From: Pseudomonas sp. Irchel s3b2
Lineage (GTDB): Bacteria; Pseudomonadota; Gammaproteobacteria; Pseudomonadales; Pseudomonadaceae
Assembly (NCBI RefSeq): GCF_900187445.1
Contig: NZ_FYEB01000003.1
Coordinates: forward strand, 372,001 to 436,000
Length of the DNA stretch: 64,000 nt
Reading direction: 5' to 3'
Position numbers and translations under genes: made by a program. Positions within the stretch are counted from its first letter, which is position 1. Each line of letters starts with the position of its first letter. Of the stretch, positions 1 through 10,283 are shown in pieces. Under the pieces are notes generated by a model, which made no database searches, was not told the DNA's origin, and saw nothing but the letters and a program-made list of their open reading frames with translations.

Positions 1-727
1 TTTGCCAATCCAGTTGCAACGGGTCATCGCTCAGGTCCTCCAGCGCTTGCGCGCGCATGGAGGGTTCGTTGCGTTCGCGGCGCTTGCGCAAAGGCTCGAC
101 AGAGGGCAGGTCATCGTCGATCTCATCGGGAGTCGCCGACAGGCCTGCGAATGGAATCGGGGCGTCGAGCGGGTCGTGCAGGCGCAGCTGTTGTATCTGC
201 GGTTCGTCGTCCGGCTCCACGGGCTCCAGGGATAGCGAAGGCTCGGTGCGCGAGTGTTTGCTCGGTTCGATCGTCGGTTCTGGTACAGGCGCGTCGACGG
301 TTTGTGCGCGATCGGCGGCCGATTCACTGAAGAGGCTGTCGGACCAAGGGGCTTCGTCGTGCTCGGTGGTATCGCGGCGGGCGCTAAGGCTGTCTTCGCG
401 GGGCCGAGTGAATTCCATTGTTGGCTGGATTTCCCGCTGTTCAAGCCGGGCGAGCTCTTCGTCCAGATCCAGGCTGTCCAGATCCATTTCTGCAGCGGTC
501 CATTGCTTTTGGCTGATGGCTCGCTGCACGGTCGGTTCGACGGGCGCCGGTGCAACCGGTTTGACCGTCTCCTTGCCGGCCCGCTGCTCGAGTAACTGCT
601 TGGCGGCGTTGAACACCTGCAAGCACGAGCCGCAACGAACCACTCCACGGGCCGCGCTCAACTGAGCATGGCTGACGCGGAAGCTGGTTTGGCAATGCGG
701 GCACTGGGTGACGAAGCTATCGGTCAT
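1..727 (-). CDS. DUF3426 family zinc-ribbon protein, C-terminus cut by window edge
   Basis: The frame is open from an ATG at 727 to the window edge, about 242 codons, so the C-terminal part is missing. The N-terminus carries a zinc-ribbon of the MJ0042 type: CPHC at residues 9-12 and CGSC about 20 residues later. A long acidic, Pro-rich, low-complexity stretch follows. Members of this family usually end in one membrane helix and a DUF3426 domain, which would lie outside the window. The gene reads in the same direction as prmA (30 bp gap) and probably shares its transcript, the order seen around PAO1 PA4850-PA4851. The function is unknown. The call rests on the two Cys pairs and the position. 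Confidence 0.8.
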   Translation of the reverse strand, partial: MTDSFVTQCPHCQTSFRVSHAQLSAARGVVRCGSCLQVFNAAKQLLEQRAGKETVKPVAPAPVEPTVQRAISQKQWTAAEMDLDSLDLDEELARLEQREIQPTMEFTRPREDSLSARRDTTEHDEAPWSDSLFSESAADRAQTVDAPVPEPTIEPSKHSRTEPSLSLEPVEPDDEPQIQQLRLHDPLDAPIPFAGLSATPDEIDDDLPSVEPLRKRRERNEPSMRAQALEDLSDDPLQLDWQ

Positions 728-757
728 GCGGCCATCCGGTTTATGCAGGCGCTCATT

Positions 758-1636
758 CTAGCGCCGACGGCCAGTAATGCGTACCCAGCCGTCGCGATTG
801 GCAATCGGGTCCAGATCGAAGTCCTGGGCGTAGGCGGCGGCGACCTCTTCACCTTGTTCGGCGAGGATGCCCGACAGCGCCAAACGACCGCCCGGCTTGA
901 CCAGGCTGGACAGTTGCGGCGCCAGCGAAACCAGCGGGCCGGCAAGAATGTTGGCCACCAGCACGTCGGCCTGAACCTGTGGCAGGTCTTGCGGCAGATA
1001 CAGCGGGAAGCGTTCGTCAGCAATGTTATTGCGCCCGGCATTGTCGCGAGAAGCTTCCAGCGCCTGCACGTCGATGTCGGTGCCGACGGCTTCCTTGGCG
1101 CCCAGCAACAGGGCGGCAATCGCCAGAATCCCCGAGCCGCAGCCGAAGTCGAGCACGTGGCAATCTTTCAGGTCTTGACCGTCGAGCCATTCCAGGCACA
1201 GCGCGGTGGTCGGGTGAGTGCCGGTGCCAAACGCCAGGCCCGGGTCCAGCAGCAAGTTCACTGCGTCAGGCTCAGGCGCGGCGTGCCAGCTCGGGACGAT
1301 CCACAGGCGCTGACCGAAACGCATCGGCTGGAAACCGTCCATCCAGCTGCGTTCCCAGTCCTGGTCTTCGATGACTTCGCTGTGATGCTCGGGCAGCGGG
1401 CTGCCGGTCAGCAACTCGAGGTGGGCCAGTACGCTGGCAGCTTCGGTGCCGCCTTCGAACAAGGCCAGCAGGTGCGTGTGCGACCACAGCGGGGTGGTAT
1501 TGAGTTCCGGCTCGAAAATCGGCTGATCTTCGGCGTCCATGAAGGTCACCGACACGGCGCCCACTTCAAGAAAAGCGTCTTCGTAGGTTTCGGCTTGTTC
1601 TGGGCTGATGGCGAGACGGACTTGCAGCCAAGGCAT
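758..1636 (-). CDS. prmA: Ribosomal protein L11 methyltransferase
   Basis: PrmA trimethylates ribosomal protein L11 in the cytoplasm, using S-adenosylmethionine. The product is 292 residues, the normal family length, starting at the ATG at 1636 (MPWLQVRL). The frame stays open further upstream, but that extension runs through a REP element and is not coding. The SAM-binding motif [12 protein letters not shown] lies near residue 160 and the catalytic-type NILAGPL motif near 225. The N-terminal third is the L11-recognition domain. It lies downstream of the accBC terminator and upstream of the DUF3426 gene. Recognition is very secure. Confidence 0.97.
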   Translation of the reverse strand: MPWLQVRLAISPEQAETYEDAFLEVGAVSVTFMDAEDQPIFEPELNTTPLWSHTHLLALFEGGTEAASVLAHLELLTGSPLPEHHSEVIEDQDWERSWMDGFQPMRFGQRLWIVPSWHAAPEPDAVNLLLDPGLAFGTGTHPTTALCLEWLDGQDLKDCHVLDFGCGSGILAIAALLLGAKEAVGTDIDVQALEASRDNAGRNNIADERFPLYLPQDLPQVQADVLVANILAGPLVSLAPQLSSLVKPGGRLALSGILAEQGEEVAAAYAQDFDLDPIANRDGWVRITGRRR

Positions 1637-1755
1637 GGCGGGCACCTTTGAAAAATATAGATTGCAGCCTAGCGGGCTGCGAGAAGCGCGCAAGTTTACG
1701 CGAGCGCGAGGCAGAAGACGACCGTGTAGCCGCGCATCGGGAGTCATCCAATATC

Positions 1756-1889
1756 TGTGGCGAGGGAGCTTGCTCCCGCTGGAGCGCGAAGCGGTCCCAA
1801 AATGGCAGATACGGATCTGTCTGGCACAACCCTGTTGAATGGTCTTGCGGTTGCTGCGCAACCGAGCGGGAGCAAGCTCCCTCGCCACA
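1756..1889. repeat. REP doublet upstream of prmA
   Basis: The left arm TGTGGCGAGGGAGCTTGCTC and its near-perfect inverted copy ending at 1889 enclose about 85 bp of linker. It is a REP variant (GAGGGAGCTTGCTCCC core) different from the GAGCGAGGCTTGCCCGC type that dominates the rest of the window. It lies between accC and prmA, so it may add to transcriptional separation. Confidence 0.85.
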
Positions 1890-1916
1890 AGGGTGAAGCA
1901 TTCAATCTCCAGATAC

Positions 1917-1945
1917 AACAAAGCCGCCCGAAGGCGGCCTTGTTG
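1917..1945 (-). terminator. Rho-independent terminator after accC
   Basis: Read on the minus strand, CAACAAGGCCGCC, a TTCG loop and GGCGGCTTTGTTG form a stable GC-rich hairpin ending in a T-rich stretch. It begins 15 bases past the accC stop codon and so should end the aroQ-accB-accC transcript. Confidence 0.8.
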
Positions 1946-1959
1946 ATCAGGCTAAAGCT

Positions 1960-3318
1960 TTAGTGCTTTTCGCCAGCCAGCTTGTGCTCGAGGTAGTGAA
2001 TGTTCACACCGCCTTTGCAGAAGCCTTCATCACGGACCAGATCGCGGTGCAGCGGGATGTTGGTCTTGATCCCGTCGACTACGATTTCGTCCAGCGCATT
2101 GCGCATGCGCGCCATGGCTTCGTCACGGGTTGCGCCGTAGGTGATCAGCTTGCCGATCAACGAATCGTAGTTCGGCGGAACGGCATAACCACTGTACAGG
2201 TGCGAATCGACGCGAACGCCGTTGCCGCCTGGCGCGTGGAAATGCTTGACGGTGCCTGGGCTCGGCATGAACGTTTTCGGGTCTTCGGCGTTGATCCGGC
2301 ATTCCAGCGCGTGACCGCGGATGACCACGTCATTCTGGGTGTACGACAGTTTGTTGCCAGCGGCGATGCTGAGCATCTCCTTGACGATGTCGATGCCGGT
2401 GACCATTTCCGAAACCGGGTGCTCTACCTGGACACGAGTGTTCATCTCGATGAAGTAGAAGTGGCCGTTCTCGTACAGGAACTCGAAGGTGCCGGCGCCA
2501 CGGTAGCCGATGTCGATGCAAGCCCTGACGCAGCGTGCGAGGACTTCCTCGCGCGCGTTCTCGTCGATGCCCGGTGCCGGCGCTTCTTCGAGAACCTTCT
2601 GGTGACGACGTTGCAGCGAGCAATCGCGGTCGCCCAGATGGATCGCGTGGCCCTGGCCGTCGGAAAGTACCTGAACTTCCACGTGACGTGGGTTGGTCAG
2701 GAATTTTTCCAGATAGACCATCGGGTTGCCGAACGCTGCGCCCGCTTCGGAGCGGGTCAGTTTCGCCGAGGAAATCAGGTCTTCTTCCTTGTGCACGACG
2801 CGCATGCCGCGACCACCACCACCGCCAGCGGCTTTGATGATCACCGGATAACCAACTTCGCGACCGATACGCAGCGCGGTTTCTTCGTCTTCAGGCAGTG
2901 GGCCGTCGGAACCCGGAACGGTTGGAACGCCTGCGGCGATCATGGCGTGCTTGGCCGATACCTTGTCGCCCATCAGGCGAATGGTCTCGGCTTTCGGGCC
3001 AATGAAGGCAAACCCGGATTTTTCCACCTGTTCGGCGAAATCGGCGTTTTCCGCAAGGAAACCGTAGCCTGGGTGAATGGCGGTCGCGCCGGTCACTTCG
3101 GCGGCGGCGATGATGGCCGGAATGTGCAGGTAAGAGTGCGCGGCCGAGGCCGGACCGATGCAGACGGATTCATCTGCCAGGCCCAGGTGCATCAGCTCTT
3201 TGTCGGCCTTGGAGTAAACGGCGACAGTCTTGATGCCCATCTCTTTGCAAGCGCGCAGAATCCGCAGGGCGATCTCACCGCGGTTGGCGATCAGAACTTT
3301 TTCCAACTTCGCAGTCAT
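1960..3318 (-). CDS. accC: Biotin carboxylase subunit of acetyl-CoA carboxylase
   Basis: AccC uses ATP and bicarbonate to carboxylate the biotin on AccB, the first step of fatty-acid synthesis. The product is 452 residues, starting at the ATG at 3318 behind the ribosome binding site GGAGAGCC. A frame-extending start 7 codons upstream is less likely. Visible motifs are the N-terminal [11 protein letters not shown], the glycine-rich ATP-grasp loop GGGGGRGMR near residue 163 and the catalytic [14 protein letters not shown] near residue 288. It lies 17 bp after accB and is followed by a terminator at 1917-1945. Confidence 0.98.
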   Translation of the reverse strand: MTAKLEKVLIANRGEIALRILRACKEMGIKTVAVYSKADKELMHLGLADESVCIGPASAAHSYLHIPAIIAAAEVTGATAIHPGYGFLAENADFAEQVEKSGFAFIGPKAETIRLMGDKVSAKHAMIAAGVPTVPGSDGPLPEDEETALRIGREVGYPVIIKAAGGGGGRGMRVVHKEEDLISSAKLTRSEAGAAFGNPMVYLEKFLTNPRHVEVQVLSDGQGHAIHLGDRDCSLQRRHQKVLEEAPAPGIDENAREEVLARCVRACIDIGYRGAGTFEFLYENGHFYFIEMNTRVQVEHPVSEMVTGIDIVKEMLSIAAGNKLSYTQNDVVIRGHALECRINAEDPKTFMPSPGTVKHFHAPGGNGVRVDSHLYSGYAVPPNYDSLIGKLITYGATRDEAMARMRNALDEIVVDGIKTNIPLHRDLVRDEGFCKGGVNIHYLEHKLAGEKH

Positions 3319-3335
3319 CAAAGGCTCTCCACGAT

Positions 3336-3800
3336 TCAAACGATGGTGAACAGCGGTTGGTCGTACTCAACCGGCTGGCCGTCTTCGACGAGGATGGATT
3401 CGATCACACCGCTGAAATCGGCTTCGATGTGGTTCATCATCTTCATGGCTTCGACGATGCACAGGGTGTCGCCTTTCTTCACGGTCTGGCCGACTTCAAC
3501 GAAGGACGGCGAGGACGGTGAAGACTTGCGATAGAAAGTGCCGACCATCGGCGAACGGGAAACGTTGCCGTTCAGCGTTGGCGCAGCCGGAGCTGCAGGG
3601 GCTGCAGCAGCGGCAACCGGAGCTGCAGCAACAGGCGCAGGCGCCGGAGCATGCATCGGAGCCGGAGCGTAGTACTGCTGAGCCGGCGTCTTGCTGTGAC
3701 GGCTGATGCGTACGGACTCTTCGCCTTCTTTGATCTCGAGCTCGTCGATACCGGATTCTTCCAGCAATTCGATCAGTTTCTTAACTTTACGGATATCCAT
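3336..3800 (-). CDS. accB: Biotin carboxyl carrier protein of acetyl-CoA carboxylase
   Basis: AccB is the biotin-bearing carrier of acetyl-CoA carboxylase. The product is 154 residues with the usual three parts: an N-terminal helical region (residues 1-40), an Ala/Pro-rich hinge (about 45-80) and a C-terminal biotinyl domain. The biotinylated lysine is the one in [10 protein letters not shown], near residue 120. The start is the ATG at 3800 with GGGAG upstream. It sits between aroQ and accC, the order found across Pseudomonas. Confidence 0.98.
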   Translation of the reverse strand: MDIRKVKKLIELLEESGIDELEIKEGEESVRISRHSKTPAQQYYAPAPMHAPAPAPVAAAPVAAAAAPAAPAAPTLNGNVSRSPMVGTFYRKSSPSSPSFVEVGQTVKKGDTLCIVEAMKMMNHIEADFSGVIESILVEDGQPVEYDQPLFTIV

Positions 3801-3846
3801 GAATCATCAACTCCCAAGGGTCGGTCAGGGGCGTGTAGCTGGTTGT

Positions 3847-4299
3847 TCAAGCCGTTGCCTGTCTTTCAAGCTGCTCTAGTGCAGCCTCCAGAGCCAGTCG
3901 ATAACCGCTGGCGCCAAGGCCGCAGATCACTCCCACCGCAACGTCGGAGAAGTAAGAGTGATGGCGGAAAGGTTCGCGTTTATGCACGTTGGACAAATGC
4001 ACTTCGATGAATGGGATGCTCACTGCCAGCAGCGCGTCACGTAATGCGACACTTGTATGCGTAAAAGCTGCTGGATTGATCAGAATGAAGTCCACACCTT
4101 CGTCGCGAGCGGCGTGGATGCGGTCGATCAATTCGTATTCGGCGTTGCTTTGCAGGTAGAGCAAATGGTGGCCGGCATTGCGTGCCCGCTGTTCCAGGTC
4201 CTGGTTGATCTGCGCCAGAGTGGTTGCACCGTAGACGCCCGGTTCCCGGGTGCCGAGCAGGTTCAGGTTGGGGCCGTGTAAAACCAATAGGGTCGCCAT
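3847..4299 (-). CDS. aroQ: Type II 3-dehydroquinate dehydratase
   Basis: AroQ converts 3-dehydroquinate to 3-dehydroshikimate in the shikimate pathway. The product is 150 residues, typical of the small dodecameric type II enzyme. The N-terminal [16 protein letters not shown] contains the catalytic Arg and Tyr of the flexible loop. [28 protein letters not shown] and [19 protein letters not shown] complete the signature. AAGGAG precedes the ATG. It is the first gene of aroQ-accB-accC; dsbD lies 132 bp upstream on the same strand. Confidence 0.97.
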   Translation of the reverse strand: MATLLVLHGPNLNLLGTREPGVYGATTLAQINQDLEQRARNAGHHLLYLQSNAEYELIDRIHAARDEGVDFILINPAAFTHTSVALRDALLAVSIPFIEVHLSNVHKREPFRHHSYFSDVAVGVICGLGASGYRLALEAALEQLERQATA

Positions 4300-4431
4300 C
4301 TGCTGCTCCTTTGTGATCTGTGTGCAATTGTCAGAACCCCGCGACTATGCCGCAAAGCCTTTGTGACTGTCCAGTTCTATGCAATAGCCAGCACGATGGC
4401 CGATGTTTGCGCGAAATATGTGACCGGGTGA

Positions 4432-6171
4432 TTAAATCCGGTCATTTACTTGTGCAACGCGTTCGGCGAAGTTTTTCGCACTGATCTCGCCGATCACCCG
4501 CGCATCGGTACGTTCGACGCCATCCTTGCCGAAAAACATCAGCGCCGGAGGGCCGAATAGCTTGTAGCGGTCGAGCAGGGCGCGTTGTTCGGCGTTGCTG
4601 GCGGTGATGTCGAAACGGATCAGTCGATAGCCTTTGAGGCGTTCGACGACCTTGGCATCGTTGAGGACTTCGTGTTCGATGACTTTGCAACTGATGCACC
4701 AGTCGGCGTACCAGTCGAGCAGCAGTGGCGTGCCGGAGGATTTGGCTTCGGCGAGTACGCGGTCCAGTTCGGCTGGGGTGGTGATGGTTTGCCAGTTGCC
4801 GACGATTTGCGGTTGACCGTTGTCCACGACGATACGCGGTTGGCCAATGGGGTTGAGCGGATCGGTCTGGCCGCTGAATGCGCCGTACCAACAGGCCAGG
4901 GCATAAAACAACAGGAGCATCCCGAGCAATTGCCCCAGACGTTGTCTCGGCGGTTTATAGACGAATTCCAGCGCGCCCATAAACAACCCGACGCCACCGG
5001 CGAGCAAGCCGATCAACAGCAACGTGATCTGGCCTGGCAATACCCGGCTGAGCAAAGCGATCGCCAGCCCCAGTAGCAGCACACCAATCGCGTTTTTCAC
5101 GTAGATCAGCCACGGACCGCTTTTCGGCAGCCAGGCCGCGCCGCCGGTCGCCACCAGTAACAGCGGCGCACCCATGCCCAGGCCAAGCATGAACAATTTC
5201 AATCCGCCGCCCAGAGCATCGCCGCTAGCGCTGATGTACAGCAGCGCGCCAGCCAGTGGTGCCGAGACACATGGCGAAACCAGCAGGCTCGACACCACGC
5301 CCAGCACCGCCGCGCCCCACAGTGAGCCGCCTTCGGTACGCCCGGCAATTCGGTCCAGGCGGCTGCTGATGACGTGGGGAAGTTTCAGTTCGAATACGCC
5401 AAACATGGCCAGGGCAAACACCGCGAAAAACATCGCGAACGGCACCAGCACCCAGGCCGACTGCAAGCGCGCCTGAAGATTCAGCTGCGCGCCAAACATT
5501 CCCATCAAGGCACCGAGCAGGGCGAAACAGAGGGCCATCGGTAGCACATAAGCCAGCGACAGATTGAAGCCGCGTAAACCACCGACCTGCCCACGCAGGA
5601 CCACCCCGGAGAGGATCGGCAGCATCGGCAGCACGCAGGGGGTGAAGGTCAGGCCAACACCTGCGAGGAAAAACAGCGCCAGTTCGCGCCAGCTCCAGGC
5701 GGTGGTCGCGGCGCCGCTGCCATCAATACTCAGGCGCTCGGTCTCGGGTGGATAGCACAGGCCTTTGTCGGCGCAGCCTTGATAGGTCACGGCCAGCGTA
5801 AAGGCGCGCGAGTCGGTGCGCGGCAGTTCTACATCGAGAATCCCGTGGTACACCTCGACGTCGCCGAAGTACTCATCGTGCTTCTGTTCGCCCTTGGGCA
5901 GTTGCGCTGTACCGAGGCTAATGTCAGCCGGTTCGGCGCGAAACTGGAAGCGATGACGATAGAGGTAGTAACCCTCGGTAGCGACGAAACGCAGCTTGAT
6001 CGATTGCGGCGTGCTTTCTACCAGGCTCAACTGAAAGGCTTCGCGCACCGGCAGGAAGTCCGCGCTGTTGTTGATCGAACCCAGGCTGGAACTGGGCCGA
6101 CTGTCCAGCAACCCGGCGGCAGAGGCCGGCAGGGCGAGCACTAAAAACAGCAGGCAGAGCAAACGGCGCAT
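4432..6171 (-). CDS. dsbD: Thiol:disulfide interchange protein DsbD (DipZ)
   Basis: DsbD passes electrons from cytoplasmic thioredoxin across the inner membrane to periplasmic DsbC and cytochrome c maturation proteins. The start is the ATG at 6171, giving 579 residues with a signal peptide (MRRLLCLLFLVLALPASAAG). The N-terminal periplasmic domain has the Cys pair of CADKGLCYPPE. The central part has eight or so membrane helices with FTPCVLPMLP and SPCVSAPLAG, which carry the two membrane cysteines. The C-terminal thioredoxin-like domain has the active site DWYADWCISCK. All three redox Cys pairs are present. PAO1 names the equivalent gene dipZ. Confidence 0.96.
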   Translation of the reverse strand: MRRLLCLLFLVLALPASAAGLLDSRPSSSLGSINNSADFLPVREAFQLSLVESTPQSIKLRFVATEGYYLYRHRFQFRAEPADISLGTAQLPKGEQKHDEYFGDVEVYHGILDVELPRTDSRAFTLAVTYQGCADKGLCYPPETERLSIDGSGAATTAWSWRELALFFLAGVGLTFTPCVLPMLPILSGVVLRGQVGGLRGFNLSLAYVLPMALCFALLGALMGMFGAQLNLQARLQSAWVLVPFAMFFAVFALAMFGVFELKLPHVISSRLDRIAGRTEGGSLWGAAVLGVVSSLLVSPCVSAPLAGALLYISASGDALGGGLKLFMLGLGMGAPLLLVATGGAAWLPKSGPWLIYVKNAIGVLLLGLAIALLSRVLPGQITLLLIGLLAGGVGLFMGALEFVYKPPRQRLGQLLGMLLLFYALACWYGAFSGQTDPLNPIGQPRIVVDNGQPQIVGNWQTITTPAELDRVLAEAKSSGTPLLLDWYADWCISCKVIEHEVLNDAKVVERLKGYRLIRFDITASNAEQRALLDRYKLFGPPALMFFGKDGVERTDARVIGEISAKNFAERVAQVNDRI

Positions 6172-6259
6172 GACAATCTCGCGTATCGAAAGTGTGGGCA
6201 TGATAGCGGACAGTGGCGGGGTGTGCAGGGTGGGGCATCTTGCGGTGGTTGTTCTGACG

Positions 6260-6283
6260 CCATCGCGGGCTTGCCCGCGATGG
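6260..6283. repeat. Single REP hairpin
   Basis: A perfect palindrome, CCATCGCGGGC-TT-GCCCGCGATGG, lies just past the stop codon of the chemoreceptor gene and before dsbD. It is a lone REP half-unit and is placed where it could work as a transcript-end stabiliser. Confidence 0.75.
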
Positions 6284-6290
6284 CGGATTA

Positions 6291-8240
6291 TCAGACGCGG
6301 AAAGCCTGAACGGCTGTATGCAACCGTCCACCCAACACCAACAAATTCTCCCCTTGCTCCCGCCCCTCGCCGATGCGCAGCAAGTTATCCCCACCCAATC
6401 GATGAATCCGCTCACTGTGATCGCGAATTTCGCTGACAGCGCCGCTCTGCTGGGCAGTGACATCGGCGATGCGCACGGCGGTGTCGGAGATGGTTTGGAT
6501 CGCCCCAACGATTTTATCCAGCGCGCCATCGGCAGCCTGGGCCTGATTGGCCGTGGCTTCGGCATGTTCGACCTGAGCACGCATGCCTTCGACCGATTGC
6601 CGGGCGGCGGTTTGCAGGCCGGCAATCAACGTCTGAATCTCTGCTGTCGCTCCGGCAGTGCGTTGCGCCAGTGAGCGAACCTCTTCGGCCACTACCGCAA
6701 ACCCTCGGCCCATTTCTCCGGCGCGGGCCGCTTCGATGGCGGCATTCAGGGCCAGCAGGTTGGTCTGGTCGGCAATCGAGCGAATCACCGTCAGCACACC
6801 GCCGATGGTCGCCGACTCTTCGGCCAGATGTTCGATCATCTGTGCGTTGCCTTGCACTTCACCCACCAGCGCATGCAGCCCGGTGAGGCTCAGGCCGATC
6901 ACTTTCTGACCGTGCTCAACCGCCAGTCCGGCATGGCGGCTGGCGTCGGCGGCCTGGCTGGCGTCACCGGCGACTTGTTGAATCGTCGCTTCGAGTTCGC
7001 CAAGAGAGTCGCGGATCAACGCAGTGTCGCCGGCCTGATGCTCGGCGCCGCTGTGCAGGTCATTGCTCAACTCGGCCAGCGTCCGGCTGCTGCCGGCGAC
7101 TTGTTCGGCGTTGAGGCGAATGGTGCCTACCAGGTCGACCAGATAGGCGCGCAAGCGATTGAGCGAGGCTTGAATGTCATGCAGTTCGCGGTTGGTCGCG
7201 CCCAGTTGAATGTCGCGACTGAAGTCACCTTCGGCCCAAGTCGACAACGCCGGGGCGAGGTTGGTCAGGGTTCGGGCCAGGCGTCGCTGCAAGGTATCGA
7301 TGAGCAATGCGATCAACAGGATCAGCCCGATCATCACCCCCTGCATCAGCCGCACTTCGCTCTGGATTTGCCCGTGCTGGGCGCGCACCACCGGTTCCAG
7401 TCCGGCAATCGCCTGCTGCACGGCGGTGATTTTCAGGTGCGTCGCGGCGCTGAGGTCGGCGCGTTTCTGGATCTGTTCGCGAGTGCGCGCCAGTTCCGAA
7501 GGGTAGCGGGTGAGCAGGCTGTTGAGTTCACGCTTGAGGCCGACACCGGCATCTTCGGCGACGGTTTTCTCGGTGTTCTCCAGCCCCATCATTGCGGCGA
7601 AGTCATCGGTGTTCGATTCACTGCTGCTGGTCACGCCGAGTAGCGGCAAGGCGTTCAGTTGTTCGGCCTGTGTGCGGATATTGCTGACTTCGCGCTCGAC
7701 ATCGGCGGCCAGTTCGCTACGACCACTGCTGACCAGTTTTCCCCGAGCCAGAGACAGTTTGCCCAAGTGTTGGGACGCAGTGAGCAAGGGGGTCAGGTAC
7801 ACCGCATTACCGCTGGCGTATTGGCTGAGCTGATCGAGGCTGGCGCCGAGTTCGCGTTCGGCTTGCAGCAATAGCGCTTGCGGGTCACCGGCGAGTTTGC
7901 CGGCAGCCAACAGGTCGGTTTTGCTGAATTCATTCAGATTCGTCAGGCTCGGGCGCAAGGTGTCGGCCAATGCCGGTGGCAACTCACCCAGTTCCTTTTG
8001 CAAGGCGTCGATGGCCTGGCTGGCGCTGCTCAGGCGCAGGGCATCGCCGCTGGCCAGGTAATCCTCGACATTGCGTGCCACTTCATTTTGAAATTGCTGA
8101 GACAGTCCCAGATAACGCTCCATCAATAGATAGGGGCGCTCCAGAGCTTTTTGCGACCACCAGAGCGTGGCGCCAAGGGCCACGCACACGGCGACCAAAA
8201 GGAGGGTATTGAGATTGGTCAACAGCTTCAGGCGCATCAT
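6291..8240 (-). CDS. ctpL: Methyl-accepting chemotaxis protein, CtpL-like
   Basis: This is a transmembrane chemoreceptor of 649 residues. A helix at about residues 10-28, a long helical periplasmic domain (about 30-300), a second helix ([12 protein letters not shown], about 303-316), a HAMP region and a signalling domain follow in order. The signalling hairpin contains [18 protein letters not shown] and [13 protein letters not shown]. The gene stands between dsbD and gcbA, as does PA4844 (ctpL, a receptor mediating taxis to phosphate in P. aeruginosa). The name rests on that synteny; the ligand cannot be read from the sequence. The ORF opens with two ATG codons; the first is used here. Confidence 0.8.
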   Translation of the reverse strand: MMRLKLLTNLNTLLLVAVCVALGATLWWSQKALERPYLLMERYLGLSQQFQNEVARNVEDYLASGDALRLSSASQAIDALQKELGELPPALADTLRPSLTNLNEFSKTDLLAAGKLAGDPQALLLQAERELGASLDQLSQYASGNAVYLTPLLTASQHLGKLSLARGKLVSSGRSELAADVEREVSNIRTQAEQLNALPLLGVTSSSESNTDDFAAMMGLENTEKTVAEDAGVGLKRELNSLLTRYPSELARTREQIQKRADLSAATHLKITAVQQAIAGLEPVVRAQHGQIQSEVRLMQGVMIGLILLIALLIDTLQRRLARTLTNLAPALSTWAEGDFSRDIQLGATNRELHDIQASLNRLRAYLVDLVGTIRLNAEQVAGSSRTLAELSNDLHSGAEHQAGDTALIRDSLGELEATIQQVAGDASQAADASRHAGLAVEHGQKVIGLSLTGLHALVGEVQGNAQMIEHLAEESATIGGVLTVIRSIADQTNLLALNAAIEAARAGEMGRGFAVVAEEVRSLAQRTAGATAEIQTLIAGLQTAARQSVEGMRAQVEHAEATANQAQAADGALDKIVGAIQTISDTAVRIADVTAQQSGAVSEIRDHSERIHRLGGDNLLRIGEGREQGENLLVLGGRLHTAVQAFRV

Positions 8241-8288
8241 GGTCTACCAACGGCAGAATGGTAAGTGCCTGAAGTTATTGCGTTCCTG

Positions 8289-9959
8289 TTACAGAGTTAT
8301 GACCGAATGGGTCGATTCCGATGAAAAAGTGGCACTTTGCTTTGACTCCCGCGCGGCGTGTACGCGGTTACGTCCGGCGTTCTTCGCACGGTACAGCGCT
8401 TCGTCAGCCTGGCTGGCCATCAGCAGGCTGTCAGAGTCTTCGCGCAATTCGACGACGCCGGCGCTGAAAGTGCACCAGAGGTCCTGCGGCTGGGCCGGGT
8501 AGTGAATTTCGGCAAAGCGCTGACGGATTTCATCGAGCACCTTGTAGGCTGATTCGATATCAGTGTCCGGCATGACGATAGCGAACTCTTCACCGCCGTA
8601 GCGGCCAATGAAGTCGGTCTTGCGCAACCGTTGCTTGAGGAACAGCGCCAGGCTCTTGATCACCCGGTCGCCCATGGGATGGCCATGGCTGTCGTTGACC
8701 CGTTTGAAGTGATCGATATCGAGCATCGCAAAGCTCAGCGGCTTGTTTTCACGACGGGCGCGGAATGAACAGTCTTCGAGCAATTGCAGAATGTGGGTGT
8801 GGTTGTACAAACCGGTCAGGCTGTCACGCACCATCCGCGCCTTCAGATTGCGTGCCCGTGCCGCGCGGTTGCGCACGGTAGTGATGAGGTGTCGCGGCTT
8901 GATCGGCTTGGTCAGGAAGTCGTCGCCGCCCTCGCTCATGGCGTCGAGCTGCTTGTCCAGGTCGTCTTCGGCTGACAGATAAATGATCGGCACGCTGACA
9001 TAGCGGTCGTTATGCCGGATCACCTTGGCCAGTTCAGTACCGGTGCAGGCCGGCATGTACATGTCGAGGATGATCAGGTCCGGCTGGAAGTCCGCCAGTT
9101 CGGCCATGGCCTGGATCGGTTCGATCAAGGTCCGCGTGATGATCCCGGCGCTGTTGAGCAGGCGTTCAGTGTGCAAGGCCTGAGCGCGGGAGTCGTCGAT
9201 GATTAGCACTTTATAAGGTTCGTACTGGGCGACGCAGGTCAGGACTTCGATCTTTTCCAACAGGCTTGAAGCTTCGAGAGTGCCGGTGAGAAATTCCTGG
9301 CCACCAGCGCGCACAGCGGCGAGGCGCGTCGGGGTATCGGTTTCATGCAGGCTGAAAAACAATAGCGGCAAGGGCTGATCGAGGCCTTCCTGGGCTTCGG
9401 CCGCCAGTTTCAGGCCGATACCGGCGCCACTGAAGTCGACGTCCATGACAATCGCCGCCGGCAAGCGCTCGACCATCGCGGCGTGGAACGCGGCGACACT
9501 GTCGAGGGATTGAGCGCTGAGCCCGAAGAATTCAAGTTGTTTGGCCAGCCGCTCGGCCCGGTCGTGATCCTGTAGCATCACGTAGATCGGCTTGCGCAGC
9601 GGCGGCAGAAAGGTTTGCTCGAGCTGATCACCATGACGCAGGCCGGTGCGGGACAGACGCTGCATCAGGCGATTGAGGTCGGTGATCAGTCCGCTGCTCA
9701 GGCGTCCGCGATTGGCATCGACCGCTTCCAGCGATTGGCCGATGTGGCGCGCCAGTTGGGTGTGTTCCGGTTGTTCGAAACGTTCGGCAAAGCGCAGCAG
9801 GCGCAGATTGGCCTCACTCAGCTCCGACAGGTCGGTGGTTGACCATTCGTTACGTTGCAGGCGTTGCCATATCTCAAGAATCTGACGTGCCTGATGAATT
9901 ACCCGCTGGGCAAAGTGGTGCTTGAGGCGCTCACGGCTGGGGTCTTCTGGCTCGGTCAT
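8289..9959 (-). CDS. gcbA: Diguanylate cyclase with two receiver domains, GcbA
   Basis: The enzyme makes cyclic di-GMP from two GTP. Its 556 residues hold an N-terminal helical region (1-125), a first receiver-like domain (about 128-245), a second receiver with IIDDS and the phosphorylatable Asp of LDMYMPACTG (about 255-375), and a C-terminal GGDEF domain. The active site is GGEEF (in IGRYGGEEFAIV) and the product-inhibition site RKTD lies five residues before it, so synthesis and feedback both look intact. Position next to ctpL and dsbD matches PA4843/GcbA, described in P. fluorescens and P. aeruginosa as favouring surface attachment. The first receiver seems degenerate. Confidence 0.88.
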   Translation of the reverse strand: MTEPEDPSRERLKHHFAQRVIHQARQILEIWQRLQRNEWSTTDLSELSEANLRLLRFAERFEQPEHTQLARHIGQSLEAVDANRGRLSSGLITDLNRLMQRLSRTGLRHGDQLEQTFLPPLRKPIYVMLQDHDRAERLAKQLEFFGLSAQSLDSVAAFHAAMVERLPAAIVMDVDFSGAGIGLKLAAEAQEGLDQPLPLLFFSLHETDTPTRLAAVRAGGQEFLTGTLEASSLLEKIEVLTCVAQYEPYKVLIIDDSRAQALHTERLLNSAGIITRTLIEPIQAMAELADFQPDLIILDMYMPACTGTELAKVIRHNDRYVSVPIIYLSAEDDLDKQLDAMSEGGDDFLTKPIKPRHLITTVRNRAARARNLKARMVRDSLTGLYNHTHILQLLEDCSFRARRENKPLSFAMLDIDHFKRVNDSHGHPMGDRVIKSLALFLKQRLRKTDFIGRYGGEEFAIVMPDTDIESAYKVLDEIRQRFAEIHYPAQPQDLWCTFSAGVVELREDSDSLLMASQADEALYRAKNAGRNRVHAARESKQSATFSSESTHSVITL

Positions 9960-10283
9960 ATCCTGACTACTAGTTAGGGTGCATGCTGAGATCGACTGGT
10001 GGCTCTATGCTAGCACCTCTTTTCGATCGCATGAGTGTCGTATGTCAATAATCTGCAAAGCGACTTCATTCAGATTCTGACCAGATGGTCTGAATGGACT
10101 TGTCTGAAATCTGAATATGCCCGTGCATTGGGTCCTTCAGGATTTTTCCTCTTGGGTTTTACGTAACGTCCTTACGACCAGCGAGTTTTGTCTGTCAGGG
10201 ATTTCTGATTTTTTGCGGACTTGATTCGGACGGGTTTTCGGCTGGTAGGGTTCAGGGATTCCCTTAGATGCCACCCACAAATC
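9960..10283. other. Intergenic region between gcbA and the Hcp module
   Basis: This is 324 bp of visibly AT-richer DNA. It should hold the gcbA promoter (minus strand) and that of the T6SS module (plus strand), but no convincing -35/-10 pair, operator or hairpin could be fixed by eye. It marks the left edge of sequence that is absent, as far as remembered, between the equivalent PAO1 genes. Confidence 0.5.

Noticed and set aside
1963..3534. 523-codon frame opposite accC
   Set aside because: Antisense shadow of accC/accB, which are identified beyond doubt; no domain or ribosome binding site supports it.
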